A DNA stretch of 64,000 nucleotides from Xylanibacter caecicola (GCF_013166515.1 NZ_JABKKJ010000008.1:41296-105295); one strand, 5' to 3'. Positions 29,341 through 38,162 are shown, counted from the first letter of the stretch. Made by a program: numbers and translations. The notes: generated by a model from the sequence alone, not told the origin.

Positions 29341-31290
29341 ATGAAAACAAATATAATAAAGACATTATTGTTGTGCGGTCTGGCTGTATCTGCAACATCT
29401 TGCAACGATTTTCTCGACCAGAGTTCTGATTCGGAACATACCCCTTCTAATGTATGGAACTCGCCGTATTATTCGAGCTTGGTTCTGAACAAGGCATACG
29501 GTGCGCTCACCGAGGACGGAACGTATGCGCAGGTGATGGCATTTACAACATCGCTGAACACCGACATCGAGCTTGTCGATGCAGGAGATGCTGCAAGCTA
29601 TACGGCACAGGGCAGTGAGAGAAGTTATATGAATTATAATGCTGTTGCCGGCGGATGGAACAAAGCACAGACGGCATGGGACAATTTATATACTGCAATA
29701 GAATACTGCAACAACGTTATCGACGGACTTAACGGAAGCTCGCTGATAGAGGGCACTTCTGCAGAAAGCCGTCAGGTGCAAAGATATAAGGGTGAAGCGC
29801 TGACGCTTAGAGCAATGCTTTACTTCGACCTTATACGCAACTATGGCGACGTGCCATTGAAACTGGCTGAGACAAAGACAGACCTTAGCAATGTGTATCT
29901 TGAGAAGACCGACCGCGACGAGATAATGGATGCTCTTATCGGTACGCTCGAAGAAGCTGTGGAACTGTTGCCGTGGGCTGGCGAAAACAGCTATACAACA
30001 GAACATGTTACAAAGGGATATGCACACGCGCTGCTTGCACACATGGCGCTGCAACGTGCCGGATGGGCAATACGCGAGCATGCAAAGGACGGATATGAGA
30101 CAGCTGCAGAAAACAGCGACCCCACATATCCTACACAGCGCCCCGGTGCAGCAGAACGTCAGAAGTATTATCAACTTGCGCTGTCGCATCTTAACGCTGT
30201 AATATCAAGTGGTGTTCATCAGCTTAATCCGAGCATCGCAGACCAGTGGTATCTTGTAAATCAGAGAGAGCTTGACAGCAAATATAATGAAAATATATTT
30301 GAAGTTCCGATGGGACTGAACAAGAGCGGTGAGTTTGGTTATACCGTGGGTGTGCGTATCAGCGGAGCATCTTCAAAGTATGGACCTAAAGGTAACTCAT
30401 CAGGTAAGGTGAAACTTACTGCTCCTTTCTTCTGGTCGTTTGACAGAAAAGACCTTCGTCGTGACCTGACTTGTGCTACGTATGAGTTGAAAGAAGAGAA
30501 CGGAGTATTGAAGGAAAACATGCAGAAAAACGTACCTTTCGGCATATATGTGGCAAAGTGGGACATCCGCAAGATGAACGAAGAGTGGCGTCAGGCTGCA
30601 TTGGGAAGCACAGAGAAGGTGCCTACCGGTATAAATACCATAAAAATGCGCTATCCGCAGGTGCTGCTAATGTATGCAGAGGTTCTCAACGAACTTAACG
30701 GTAATCCTGATGATGCAACAGGCGGAGCAGGACTTACTGCACGTCAGGCATTGGAAATGGTACACACACGTGCATTTGCCGAGGCAGATAAAGCAGATGC
30801 AAAGGCATACGTAGATGCACTTCCTGCAGACAAAAACGCATTCTTTGAGGCTGTTGTACAGGAGAACGCCTGGGAGTTTGCCGGCGAAGGCGTGCGTAAG
30901 TTCGAGCTTGAGCGCTGGAACCTGTTGAGCAAGAAGATCGACGAGTTCAAGGAAACATTCAGATATCAGATGGAGAATGTTTATCCCAAAGAATTGTATT
31001 ATAAGGTAATCAAAGAGGGAAATGAAGAGAAAATCGACATGTCGTCTGTATGCTGGTATGAAGAACCGGATGAGGATATTAAGGCAAACTATCAAAAGAA
31101 TGGCTACTCAAAGGTGGCATGGTGGGGTACGCCTTCAACCGATACAAATCCGGGAAAGAACCCGATTGTTGCACTTGACTATATAAGCGCCGGATTGAAC
31201 TCAACGGTTAAGAACCGTTATCTGATGCCTATATCGACAAGTACGATAGCCGATGCTCAGGGGAAAATTGCAAACTCTTATGGTTATTAA
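29341..31290 (+). CDS. SusD-like nutrient-binding lipoprotein, trio 3
   Basis: A 649-residue outer-membrane lipoprotein with lipobox AVSATSC (Cys21) followed by NDFLDQSSD. SusD features are present: YKGEALTLRAMLYFDLIRNYGDVPLKL, KGYAHALLAHMALQRAGWAIR, IKMRYPQVLLMYAEVLNELNG and QENAWEFAGEGVRKFELERWN. It is the partner of the SusC 24 bases upstream. It differs considerably from SusD1 and SusD2, consistent with its own ligand. Confidence 0.94.
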   Translation: MKTNIIKTLLLCGLAVSATSCNDFLDQSSDSEHTPSNVWNSPYYSSLVLNKAYGALTEDGTYAQVMAFTTSLNTDIELVDAGDAASYTAQGSERSYMNYNAVAGGWNKAQTAWDNLYTAIEYCNNVIDGLNGSSLIEGTSAESRQVQRYKGEALTLRAMLYFDLIRNYGDVPLKLAETKTDLSNVYLEKTDRDEIMDALIGTLEEAVELLPWAGENSYTTEHVTKGYAHALLAHMALQRAGWAIREHAKDGYETAAENSDPTYPTQRPGAAERQKYYQLALSHLNAVISSGVHQLNPSIADQWYLVNQRELDSKYNENIFEVPMGLNKSGEFGYTVGVRISGASSKYGPKGNSSGKVKLTAPFFWSFDRKDLRRDLTCATYELKEENGVLKENMQKNVPFGIYVAKWDIRKMNEEWRQAALGSTEKVPTGINTIKMRYPQVLLMYAEVLNELNGNPDDATGGAGLTARQALEMVHTRAFAEADKADAKAYVDALPADKNAFFEAVVQENAWEFAGEGVRKFELERWNLLSKKIDEFKETFRYQMENVYPKELYYKVIKEGNEEKIDMSSVCWYEEPDEDIKANYQKNGYSKVAWWGTPSTDTNPGKNPIVALDYISAGLNSTVKNRYLMPISTSTIADAQGKIANSYGY

Positions 31291-31308
31291 ACGATAAAAA
31301 GAAAAAGT

Positions 31309-32910
31309 ATGAATTTCAAATCTAAATATTCAATTGCGCTTGGTTCACTGTTGTTTCTGGGTGCAGCAGCATTTACATCGTGCTGCGATGACAACGATTG
31401 GGATGTGGACAGCAACTTCGACCGCATGTTCCACCCTACATCACTGACAGTAGATCCGCTTGATGATAAAGTTGCCGTGGTATTTGGCAAAATACCGGGT
31501 GCCAAAGGTTATCAGGTAGAGGTGAGCAGAGACTCATTGTATGACGAGATAGAACTGAATGCCAATGGCAACAGCCTGATTGTCGAGCTGACATCTTCTC
31601 CTGACACAATATATAACCTTGAAGGTTCTACAAAATACTTCCTCCGTATGCGTACACTTGGCGAAAACGACAAAGTGAGCAAATGGAAGTATCTTACAAA
31701 GTATTCTTTCAAGACAAAGAGCGAGCAGATAATAACCAATATCATCCCGAGCTCACACTCGGCTGTGGTATATTACAATGCTGAAAAGACTATCGACGCA
31801 GCGTATGTATATAAGGATGAAGACTCTACTCGAGTTGATGACTCTGCCATAGATTTTGAAAACGGTGTGGTAAATGTTACAGGTCTGAAAGACAACAGCA
31901 CATACAGAATAAAACTGTGGAACGGCGATAATGTACGTGGCAACATGTCGTTTAAGACAACCGAGGATTTCCCGGAGGGACACGATATCATTAATCTTGC
32001 TGAAGGTGATGACCTCAATGCCATCCTTGAAAATTCTGCAAACGACAAGCTGGTTATCCTCATGCCGCAGGGACTTGACTATTACATGCCTGTAGGCGAG
32101 GACGGAAACTACAAGACACCGAAGATACCTGCCAACATCAAGAGTATATATTTCTGGGGTGCGGCAGGAGAAGGCAAACCTACATTCCATATACGTGGTG
32201 CCGGAATAGATGGCGACAAAGATATTGTGCGCTTCTATAATATTAATCTTGTAAACAATGGTCCGAGTGATAATTATGTTCTCAATATCAGCGGTGGTAA
32301 CAATATAGGAAAACTTCAGGTTGAGAAATGTACCATAATGAATACACGCGGCGTAATACGTTTCCAGAACATAACAGGAGGACATGTCGGCGAGATTACG
32401 GTTAATAACTGTGAGATAAGTAACATCGGTTCATATGGTTTCTTCAACAGTAAAGACCAGAAGAACATGACAATCGGTTCGTTGAATTTGTCAAATACGA
32501 CAATTTCCGGAGTTGCTGCAGGTGCGCTTATAAATGTTGCTCAGGAAGGCATTAATGTAAACATTGACCATTGTACGATATATAATTGCGTACAAGCCGG
32601 TAAGTCTCTGATAGATGTCAACAAACTGGGCATCACTCCGAATGTCAGCAACACTCTAATCGGTCCGTTCAATGGTTCTGACGGAGCCAAGACTATAAAG
32701 GGTTGTAGTATGAAGGGGCAGCAGACGGTAGAAAACACATTCTATACAAGTGACCAATTGTGGAACTCGGGTTATGAATTAGGTAACGAGCTACCTGCAA
32801 GTTCTAAAGATTTCTGGATTGATGCTGCAAACGGTAATTTCAAAGTCAACATAGCTTATCGCGATATGTACGGCAAGTATGGTGATCAACGTTGGAGCGA
32901 TGACGAATAA
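31309..32910 (+). CDS. Surface lipoprotein with Fn3-like and beta-helix domains (DUF4957/DUF5123 type), trio 3
   Basis: A 533-residue lipoprotein with lipobox AAFTSC (Cys25) followed by CDDNDWD, an acidic stretch like the surface-export signal. Fn3-like domains occupy roughly residues 40-220 (for example YQVEVSRDSLYDE), then a right-handed beta-helix with Asn/Ile ladders (KLQVEKCTIMNTRG, ITVNNCEISNIGS, NVNIDHCTIYNCV). It ends GDQRWSDDE, again a DUF5123-type end. It is the last gene of the plus-strand cluster and is followed by a terminator. A glycan-binding role next to SusC/D is inferred from context. Confidence 0.87.
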   Translation: MNFKSKYSIALGSLLFLGAAAFTSCCDDNDWDVDSNFDRMFHPTSLTVDPLDDKVAVVFGKIPGAKGYQVEVSRDSLYDEIELNANGNSLIVELTSSPDTIYNLEGSTKYFLRMRTLGENDKVSKWKYLTKYSFKTKSEQIITNIIPSSHSAVVYYNAEKTIDAAYVYKDEDSTRVDDSAIDFENGVVNVTGLKDNSTYRIKLWNGDNVRGNMSFKTTEDFPEGHDIINLAEGDDLNAILENSANDKLVILMPQGLDYYMPVGEDGNYKTPKIPANIKSIYFWGAAGEGKPTFHIRGAGIDGDKDIVRFYNINLVNNGPSDNYVLNISGGNNIGKLQVEKCTIMNTRGVIRFQNITGGHVGEITVNNCEISNIGSYGFFNSKDQKNMTIGSLNLSNTTISGVAAGALINVAQEGINVNIDHCTIYNCVQAGKSLIDVNKLGITPNVSNTLIGPFNGSDGAKTIKGCSMKGQQTVENTFYTSDQLWNSGYELGNELPASSKDFWIDAANGNFKVNIAYRDMYGKYGDQRWSDDE

Positions 32911-32936
32911 GCACAATTTGTAATACTGTATTAATT

Positions 32937-32976
32937 AAAAGGTGGAATGAGAATGTTTCTCGTTTCACCTTTTTGA
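32937..32976 (+). terminator. Terminator of the plus-strand SusC/D cluster
   Basis: AAAAGGTGGAA...TTTCACCTTTTT forms a stem around GAGAATGTTTCTC, which itself pairs, and it ends in a T-run, 27 bases after the last stop codon. Confidence 0.85.
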
Positions 32977-32996
32977 TTTTCATATTCCCTATTATA

Positions 32997-33141
32997 TTAA
33001 TGTGAATTCGTCAAATTCATATTTCCTGTTATATTACATACGTCCCTATTGCTTCGGCTGCACCATGGTACAGCCCTACTTCGGCGCAGGCATACACACA
33101 TCTCTCTCATTATAAATTATTCATTATGAATTATAAATTAA
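32997..33141. mobile_element. TTAA-bounded palindromic element (CCATGG family), copy 1, short
   Basis: It carries one CCATGG-centred palindrome (GGCTGCACCATGGTACAGCC at 33058-33077) and the AT-rich end TTAATTTATAATT (33129-33141 read on the minus strand). The licD stop codon TAA (33138-33140) lies inside this terminal TTAA. A GAATTC-type palindrome is at 33001-33020. Confidence 0.65.
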
Positions 33142-33980
33142 AACTTTAGTCTCATAGGGCGGTGTGTCACTTGTTCCTCTTCTGGAATTTCCTTTCGCAG
33201 ATTGGGATAGTGGCGGCGGAGATATGTTTCTACGTTGTCGGGGACATACGCTTCCGCGTCTCCGAATCTTACAGTCTTTAGGTTTTCTATATCCTTGACG
33301 GCAATATGGTCGACCTTTGTCATCACTATATTATAATAGGTATGGCTGTCTCCATTGTTGAATGCATCCTGTATATGGCGCAGGATATTGTATATAGTGC
33401 GTTTGGGCAGTATGGATATCACGATTCTGTTGAGCAGGCAGTTTATGAAGCCGTGTTCGTTCGGAATGTCTATCTCGCATTTTCCGCAATATTTCCAAAG
33501 CCACACTTCTTTTGCCACGAGGCATTCGTTGAAGAAGTTTGCGACTTTTCTTTGTATGTGCTGCAATGTGGGATTGTCAGGAACCTTGTCTATCGGGAAT
33601 ATGTCCACGAATATTCCGTGGTGCATCTTGATGTTTTTCACGCTGTCTTCTATAAACAATGTGTTGTCTTTCCTTACTTTTGCAAAATAATAAGGTGTGT
33701 GCCGGTCTGTTCCTACCCATTGTAGGAAATATCCCGGGGATAGTTCTTTTGGTGCGATGTTTAGAAATCTTTCATAATTTTCGCGTGTCATACCAATGTC
33801 TATATCATCGTCAAAGGGTATGATGTCGTTGTAAAAGAACGCTCCTATGGCGGAACCGCCTATCATAAAGTAAGGAATGTCGTGCTTGTTGCATATTCTT
33901 ATTACTTCTGCCAGTATTTCGTGCAGTGTCTTATGCAGCATTGCAAGCTCATCGTTCTTATATTTGTTGTTGTCTGCCAT
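33138..33980 (-). CDS. LicD-family phosphotransferase (choline/ribitol-phosphate type)
   Basis: A 280-residue protein of the LicD/FKTN nucleotidyltransferase-like family, which transfers phosphocholine, phosphoribitol or similar groups onto surface glycans. The defining motif PFDDDIDIGM is at residues 55-64, preceded by PYFMIGGSAIGAFFYNDI. The ATG at 33980 is chosen because the frame upstream runs through the promoter cassette (33998-34077). It stands alone, with no glycan operon attached. Its stop codon is the TAA within the terminal TTAA of a repeat element, so the present C-terminus (PMRLKF) may reflect an insertion at the stop. Confidence 0.88.
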   Translation of the reverse strand: MADNNKYKNDELAMLHKTLHEILAEVIRICNKHDIPYFMIGGSAIGAFFYNDIIPFDDDIDIGMTRENYERFLNIAPKELSPGYFLQWVGTDRHTPYYFAKVRKDNTLFIEDSVKNIKMHHGIFVDIFPIDKVPDNPTLQHIQRKVANFFNECLVAKEVWLWKYCGKCEIDIPNEHGFINCLLNRIVISILPKRTIYNILRHIQDAFNNGDSHTYYNIVMTKVDHIAVKDIENLKTVRFGDAEAYVPDNVETYLRRHYPNLRKEIPEEEQVTHRPMRLKF

Positions 33981-33997
33981 GTCTTTTATTATATCTG

Positions 33998-34077
33998 TTA
34001 ATGCAAAGATAATGCAAGCCGAACGCAATCAAACTTGTTTGAAATTGCTGAGGCGCAGCTTATCTTCTACAAAGATA
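33998..34077 (-). promoter_or_regulatory. Two-promoter hairpin cassette upstream of licD
   Basis: Read on the minus strand, TATCTTTG occurs at both ends, 66 bases apart (start to start). Between them is GCAATTTCAAACAAGTTTGA followed by TTGC, a near-perfect palindrome, enclosed by AAGC/GCTT. The same cassette, ~87 percent identical over 75 bases, precedes lysO (53877-53951). The inner stem changes from CAAAC/GTTTG to CAAGC/GCTTG, which is compensatory. Confidence 0.75.
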
Positions 34078-34087
34078 GTGAATTATA

Positions 34088-34326
34088 TTAATTTATAATT
34101 GACAATTTATAATTTATAATGGAGGGGGATGACCATATGCTTGCACTGTGTAGGGCTGTACCATGGTGCAGCCGAAGCAACAAGGCGCGTATATAATTTA
34201 TAATTGATAATGCGAGGAGAGGTGGATTTATGTGCCATGCGGTTTCGGATGTTCCAGGGAACATCCCTACCCGGCGCAAGCATATGGTCATCCCCCCTCT
34301 CCTCGCATTATGAATTATAAATTAAC
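34088..34326. mobile_element. TTAA-bounded palindromic element (CCATGG family), copy 2
   Basis: The ends are TTAATTTATAATT and a matching AATTATAAATTAA. Sub-terminal arms (GGGGGATGACCATATGCTTGC and its complement near 34280) also pair, so the whole ~240 bases can fold back. Inside are two CCATGG-like palindromes: GGCTGTACCATGGTGCAGCC (34153-34172) and GATGTTCCAGGGAACATC (34248-34265). No coding capacity. Confidence 0.75.
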
Positions 34327-34414
34327 ACACGTCTCCTTTTTAATCAATCGTTAAATAATCGTAAATAAATCAGTAAGTCCTAAATAATACATATTAAAAT
34401 ATAAGAAAAAGATA

Positions 34415-34422
34415 TAACTTTG
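34415..34422 (+). promoter_or_regulatory. -7 box of the rplM-rpsI operon
   Basis: TAACTTTG followed by C matches the Bacteroidetes -7 consensus. It lies ~205 bases before the rplM start, leaving a long leader. Confidence 0.6.
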
Positions 34423-34429
34423 CAGTCCG

Positions 34430-34629
34430 ATTATTTATTGAGGTGTACTTAGAGCCTCGCAGACAGAGTGTTAATAGTCGTGCTTTTGGCCGGGCACTAC
34501 GGTTAGTGAATCGCTGTCTAACGATAAGACTGTAATGATTGTGATGGGAAAACCTGTTGCAGTCAGTATGGTTTTGACGGATAAAATAATTAGAAAAACG
34601 TTTTTTAGTAGTAAAATTAAATTAAAGAA
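34430..34629 (+). ncRNA. Structured 5' leader of rplM
   Basis: The ~200 base leader can form several stems: GACAG/CTGTC around 34461-34520, GTGC/GCAC within it, and AAAACC/GGTTTT at about 34550-34576. Ribosomal protein leaders of this kind are common autoregulatory sites. Function here is inferred. Confidence 0.4.
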
Positions 34630-35091
34630 ATGAACACTTTAAGTTACAAGACTATTTCCGCAAACAAGGAGACTGTCAATAAAGAGTGGGTAGTTATCGA
34701 TGCTACAGACCAGGTCGTTGGTCGTCTTTGCTCTAAAGTGGCTAAACTTCTCCGTGGAAAGTACAAACCCAATTTCACACCTCACGTGGATTGTGGAGAC
34801 AACGTTATCATCATCAATGCCAAGAAAGTGGTATTTACCGGAAAGAAAGAAACTGACAAGGTATATACACGCTATACTGGTTATCCCGGCGGACAGCGCT
34901 TTAACACTCCTGCGCAGCTTCGTACAAGGGAAGACGGCGCAGACAGAATACTCCGTCATGCAGTGAAAGGTATGCTTCCGAAAGGTCCGTTGGGACGCAG
35001 CCTCTTGAAAAACCTCTATATCTTCAACGGTACGGAGCATGACAAGCAGGCACAGAAGCCAAAAGCAATTGATATTAACCAGTATAAATAA
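34630..35091 (+). CDS. rplM: 50S ribosomal protein L13
   Basis: A 153-residue protein with the full L13 pattern: WVVIDATDQVVGRLCSKVAKLLRGKYKPNFTPHVDCGDNVIIINA and GYPGGQRF. The HAVKGMLPKGPLGRSLLKNLYIF block closes the conserved region. L13 is an early assembly protein of the large subunit. It is followed after 10 bases by rpsI, the normal pairing. Confidence 0.98.
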   Translation: MNTLSYKTISANKETVNKEWVVIDATDQVVGRLCSKVAKLLRGKYKPNFTPHVDCGDNVIIINAKKVVFTGKKETDKVYTRYTGYPGGQRFNTPAQLRTREDGADRILRHAVKGMLPKGPLGRSLLKNLYIFNGTEHDKQAQKPKAIDINQYK

Positions 35092-35101
35092 TTAGACGAT
35101 A

Positions 35102-35488
35102 ATGGAAGTAATAAATGCGATAGGTCGCCGTAAGAGTGCAATTGCACGTGTTTACGTAAGCGAAGGTACAGGCAAAATTACCATAAACAAGAAGGATCTC
35201 ACTGAGTATTTCCCTTCTGCAATACTTCAGTATGTTGTTAAGCAGCCTCTGCAGACTCTTGAGGTAGAGGGCAAATACGACATCAAGGCAAACCTTGACG
35301 GTGGTGGCTTTACAGGTCAGAGCCAGGCTCTGCGTCTTGCCATTGCACGTGCTTTGGTTAAGATCAATGCCGAAGACAAGAAAGCTCTGAAGGTTAAAGG
35401 TTTCCTTACACGCGACTCACGTGCTGTTGAGCGTAAGAAGCCGGGTCAGCCGAAGGCTCGTCGTCGCTTCCAGTTCAGTAAGCGTTAA
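35102..35488 (+). CDS. rpsI: 30S ribosomal protein S9
   Basis: A 128-residue protein with the S9 opening VINAIGRRKSAIARVYV, the GGGFTGQSQALRLAIARAL core and the basic tail ending QFSKR, whose last residues contact P-site tRNA in known S9 structures. It is co-transcribed with rplM. Confidence 0.98.
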   Translation: MEVINAIGRRKSAIARVYVSEGTGKITINKKDLTEYFPSAILQYVVKQPLQTLEVEGKYDIKANLDGGGFTGQSQALRLAIARALVKINAEDKKALKVKGFLTRDSRAVERKKPGQPKARRRFQFSKR

Positions 35489-35670
35489 TATCGGCATGGC
35501 TTGCGGAGAATGGCATTGCGTGTGCCGTTGTGCCTGAAGCCGGTCGTAACTGGACACGTTTAGCATCTAAATCCGAGGGACTCTCTTTGAGTTTCCATTC
35601 AGATTACCTTCGGATTGGTTCTAACAAAACTAAAAAGAAAGTAAACAAAACAATTAAAAAACGAAAGAAA
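35489..35670 (+). ncRNA. Structured leader between rpsI and rpsB
   Basis: Just before rpsB, AATCCGA (35570-35576) pairs with TCGGATT (35610-35616), enclosing a second stem GGGACTC/GAGTTTCC (35577-35596). An A-rich stretch and the rpsB start follow. It could be an autoregulatory S2 binding site; no promoter box was recognised. Confidence 0.4.
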
Positions 35671-36510
35671 ATGTCAAGAACTAATTTTGATATGCTGTTG
35701 CAGGCCGGATGTCATTTCGGTCACCTCAAGCGTAAGTGGAATCCCGCCATGGCTCCTTATATATTTATGGAGCGTAACGGCATTCACATTATAGACCTTC
35801 ATAAGACTGTGGCTAAGATAGACGAGGCTGCAGATGCTTTGAAGCAGATTGCCAAGTCAGGAAAGAAAATCCTGTTCGTTGCTACTAAGAAACAGACAAA
35901 AGACATTGTTGCAGACAAGGCAGCTGCCGTAAACATGCCTTATGTAATCGAGCGTTGGCCGGGTGGTATGCTTACAAACTTCCCTACAATCCGCAAGGCT
36001 GTAAAGAAGATGGCGAACATCGACAAGCTGATGAACGACGGTACATATTCAAATCTTTCAAAGCGTGAAATTCTTCAGATCAGCCGTCAGCGTGCAAAGC
36101 TGGAGAAGAACCTCGGTTCTATTGCCGACCTTACACGTCTTCCGTCCGCACTTTTTGTTGTAGACGTAATGAAAGAAGCTATTGCCGTTAAAGAGGCTAA
36201 TCGTCTGGGTATACCTGTTTTTGCTATCGTTGATACAAACTCCGATCCCAACAATGTAGATTTTATGATTCCTGCCAACGATGATGCAAAGGACAGCGTT
36301 GAGGTAATCCTGGATGCTTGCTGCGCTGCTATCGCTGAAGGTCTGGAAGAGCGTAAGGTTGAAAAGGCAGACGAGAAAGCTGCAAAGGAACAGGCTGAGG
36401 CTGATGCAGTGGAAGACAAACCCAAGCGTACACGCAAGGCACGTAAGGATGCCGCTCCTAAAGAGGAAGCTACAGTTGAGGCAGAGACAGAAGCTCCTGC
36501 AGCAGAGTAA
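35671..36510 (+). CDS. rpsB: 30S ribosomal protein S2
   Basis: A 279-residue protein beginning MSRTNFDMLLQAGCHFGHLKRKWNPAMAPYIF, which identifies S2. I use this ATG rather than an upstream in-frame start because the added 47 residues would translate the structured leader and do not resemble S2. The conserved KRWPGG-type block (ERWPGGMLTNFPTI) is present. The last ~55 residues are a charged Ala/Glu/Lys extension, often seen in Bacteroidetes S2. tsf follows after 37 bases. Confidence 0.97.
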   Translation: MSRTNFDMLLQAGCHFGHLKRKWNPAMAPYIFMERNGIHIIDLHKTVAKIDEAADALKQIAKSGKKILFVATKKQTKDIVADKAAAVNMPYVIERWPGGMLTNFPTIRKAVKKMANIDKLMNDGTYSNLSKREILQISRQRAKLEKNLGSIADLTRLPSALFVVDVMKEAIAVKEANRLGIPVFAIVDTNSDPNNVDFMIPANDDAKDSVEVILDACCAAIAEGLEERKVEKADEKAAKEQAEADAVEDKPKRTRKARKDAAPKEEATVEAETEAPAAE

Positions 36511-36547
36511 TTATTTTTAATGCTTACAATTTAATAAAGTAAAGATT

Positions 36548-37537
36548 ATGGCTATTTCAATAGCAGATATACAGAAAATCCGTAAGATGACAGGTGCCGG
36601 TCTTGCAGACTGCAAGAAGGCTCTGACCGAGACTGACGGCGATTTCGACAAGGCTGTGGAGATTATCCGCGAGAAAGGTAAGGCTATCGCTGCAAAGCGT
36701 TCAGACCGCGAAACTTCGAATGGTTGTGTACTTGTAAAGAGCGCAGACGGCTTCTCTGCAATCATCGCCTTGAAGTGTGAAACCGATTTCGTAGCAAACG
36801 GCAAAGAGTTCATTGCTCTGACACAAGCTATCCTTGATGCAGCCGTAGCTGCTAAGGCTAAGACTATTGACGAGGTTAAGGCTCTTACAATAAACGGTGC
36901 AACAGTTGAGGCAGAGGTGATAAACCGTTCCGGTATCACCGGTGAGAAAGTTGAACTCGACGGCTATTCATACCTTGAGGGAGAGAACGTTTCTGTGTAC
37001 AACCACATGAACAACAACACTCTCTGTACAATGGTTCAGACCAACAAACCGGCAGAAGAGCAGGCACATGCTATCGCCATGCAGGTTGCAGCTATGAATC
37101 CTGTTGCTCTTGATGAGGCTTCTGTTCCTCAGGAGGTGAAGGACAACGAATTGAAAGTTGCCATCCAGAAGACAAAAGAAGAGCAGGTACAGAAGGCTGT
37201 AGAGGCTGCTCTTAAGAAGGCTGGCTTCAATCTCTATATAGCAGAGAACGAAGAGCATCTTAACGAGGGTGTGATGAAAGGTAACATCACGGAGGCACAG
37301 GCTGAGGAAATACGCCAGTTGAAGGCTGCAACAGCAGAGCAGAAAGCTGCAAATCTTCCTGAGCAGATGATACAGAACATTGCAAAGGGACGTATGGCTA
37401 AGTTCTTCAAGGAGTCTTGCCTGCTCAATCAGGAGTTCATTCAGGACAGCAAGCAGACTGTTTCACAGTATCTGCAGGCTGCCGACAAGGAACTTACAGT
37501 TGTTGCTTTCAAGCGTTTCACACTGCGTGCCGAATAA
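36548..37537 (+). CDS. tsf: Elongation factor Ts
   Basis: A 329-residue guanine-nucleotide exchange factor for EF-Tu. The N-terminal UBA-like domain (IADIQKIRKMTGAGLADCKKALTETDGDFDKAVEIIREKG) and the TDFVAN motif (CETDFVANGKEF) are intact. The C-terminal dimerisation part is longer than in E. coli, as usual in Bacteroidetes. It lies in the conserved order rpsB-tsf and is followed by a strong terminator. Confidence 0.98.
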   Translation: MAISIADIQKIRKMTGAGLADCKKALTETDGDFDKAVEIIREKGKAIAAKRSDRETSNGCVLVKSADGFSAIIALKCETDFVANGKEFIALTQAILDAAVAAKAKTIDEVKALTINGATVEAEVINRSGITGEKVELDGYSYLEGENVSVYNHMNNNTLCTMVQTNKPAEEQAHAIAMQVAAMNPVALDEASVPQEVKDNELKVAIQKTKEEQVQKAVEAALKKAGFNLYIAENEEHLNEGVMKGNITEAQAEEIRQLKAATAEQKAANLPEQMIQNIAKGRMAKFFKESCLLNQEFIQDSKQTVSQYLQAADKELTVVAFKRFTLRAE

Positions 37538-37543
37538 TTTTGG

Positions 37544-37801
37544 TTACGTTATCACGCCACGACCGGCATTTTCAGTCCGGTAGGGTGATGGGGCAAGCAA
37601 TATTAAATGAGAGAGTGCAAACCTCATGCAGGTTTGTGCTCTCTCTTTATTTATTCCAAACCCACGTAAAGTATGCCACTTTGGCTTGTGATGTGCGTAA
37701 CTTTGCGTTGCAAAGTGCGTAGGTTTACGCTGTGAAATGGCGTACTTTGCAGCCTTAAGTGGCGCACTTTCGGCTATAGATAATTTTTCTTTGCTGTTCA
37801 T
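37544..37801 (-). CDS. Possible small ORF in repeat DNA, antisense to the tsf terminator
   Basis: An 85-codon frame starts MNSKEKLSIAESAPLKAAKY and runs back through three related repeats built on AAAGTGCG/GGCGTACTTT words (37670-37790) and through the tsf terminator. A TATCTTTG box (37826-37833, minus strand) lies ~25 bases upstream of the ATG. Against it being a real protein: biased composition, overlap with repeats and a terminator, and no recognised domain. It may be a repeat-borne transcript rather than a gene. Confidence 0.2.
   Translation of the reverse strand: MNSKEKLSIAESAPLKAAKYAISQRKPTHFATQSYAHHKPKWHTLRGFGINKERAQTCMRFALSHLILLAPSPYRTENAGRGVIT
37609..37648 (+). terminator. Terminator after tsf
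   Basis: GAGAGAGTGCAAACCT and AGGTTTGTGCTCTCTC form a ~16 bp stem with a tiny loop, followed by TTTATTTATT, 70 bases after the tsf stop codon. Confidence 0.9.
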
Positions 37802-37883
37802 TTGCTTTTTATTTTGTTGACAGTGCAAAGATACAAAAGCATGAAACCTCGTTGGCGGGAATTGGCAGGAATTGGCAGAATTT

Positions 37884-38020
37884 AAGGTTATGAGGTTATG
37901 AGGTCGTGAGGTGACAATGGATATTATGGCAAGGTCACGGGGCTTCATGCGTCATGGGTATTATCACCTTATGACCTCCCACCTTACAACCTCATAACCT
38001 CATAATCACCTCATAACCTT
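37884..38020. repeat. Hairpin of GGTTATGA-type short repeats
   Basis: The left arm (37884-37914) repeats GGTTATGA-like words; the right arm (37964-38020) is a longer run of the complement (CACCTT, AACCTCATAACCTCATAA). The two arms pair over ~30 bases. Directly abuts another palindrome at 38022. Confidence 0.7.
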
Positions 38021-38021
38021 G

Positions 38022-38162
38022 TGTGACACTTGTGACAGATGTATACACTTGTTTTATAACATTTCTGTATAATAAAAAAATACCCTTCCTTTAAAGGATA
38101 ACTATTTTTTAATTCTCGCGTATTTTATAAAACAAGTGTACACATCTGTCACAACTGTCACA
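38022..38162. repeat. 140-bp palindrome with ~39-bp arms
   Basis: The left arm starts TGTGACACTTGTGACAGATG (38022) and continues to TTTTATAAC (38060). The right arm (38124-38162) is its complement with only two or three mismatches (for example GTATAC against GTGTAC). The loop is AT-rich and contains CTTCCTTTAAAGGATAA. It encodes nothing; it may be a non-autonomous mobile repeat or a cruciform. Confidence 0.8.

Noticed and set aside
33981..34028. Longer N-terminus of licD starting at 34028
   Set aside because: It would translate the repeated promoter cassette; MADNNKYK at 33980 is the sensible start.
35530..35670. 47-residue N-terminal extension of ribosomal protein S2
   Set aside because: The extension translates the structured leader, does not resemble S2, and a canonical S2 start with ATG follows at 35671.
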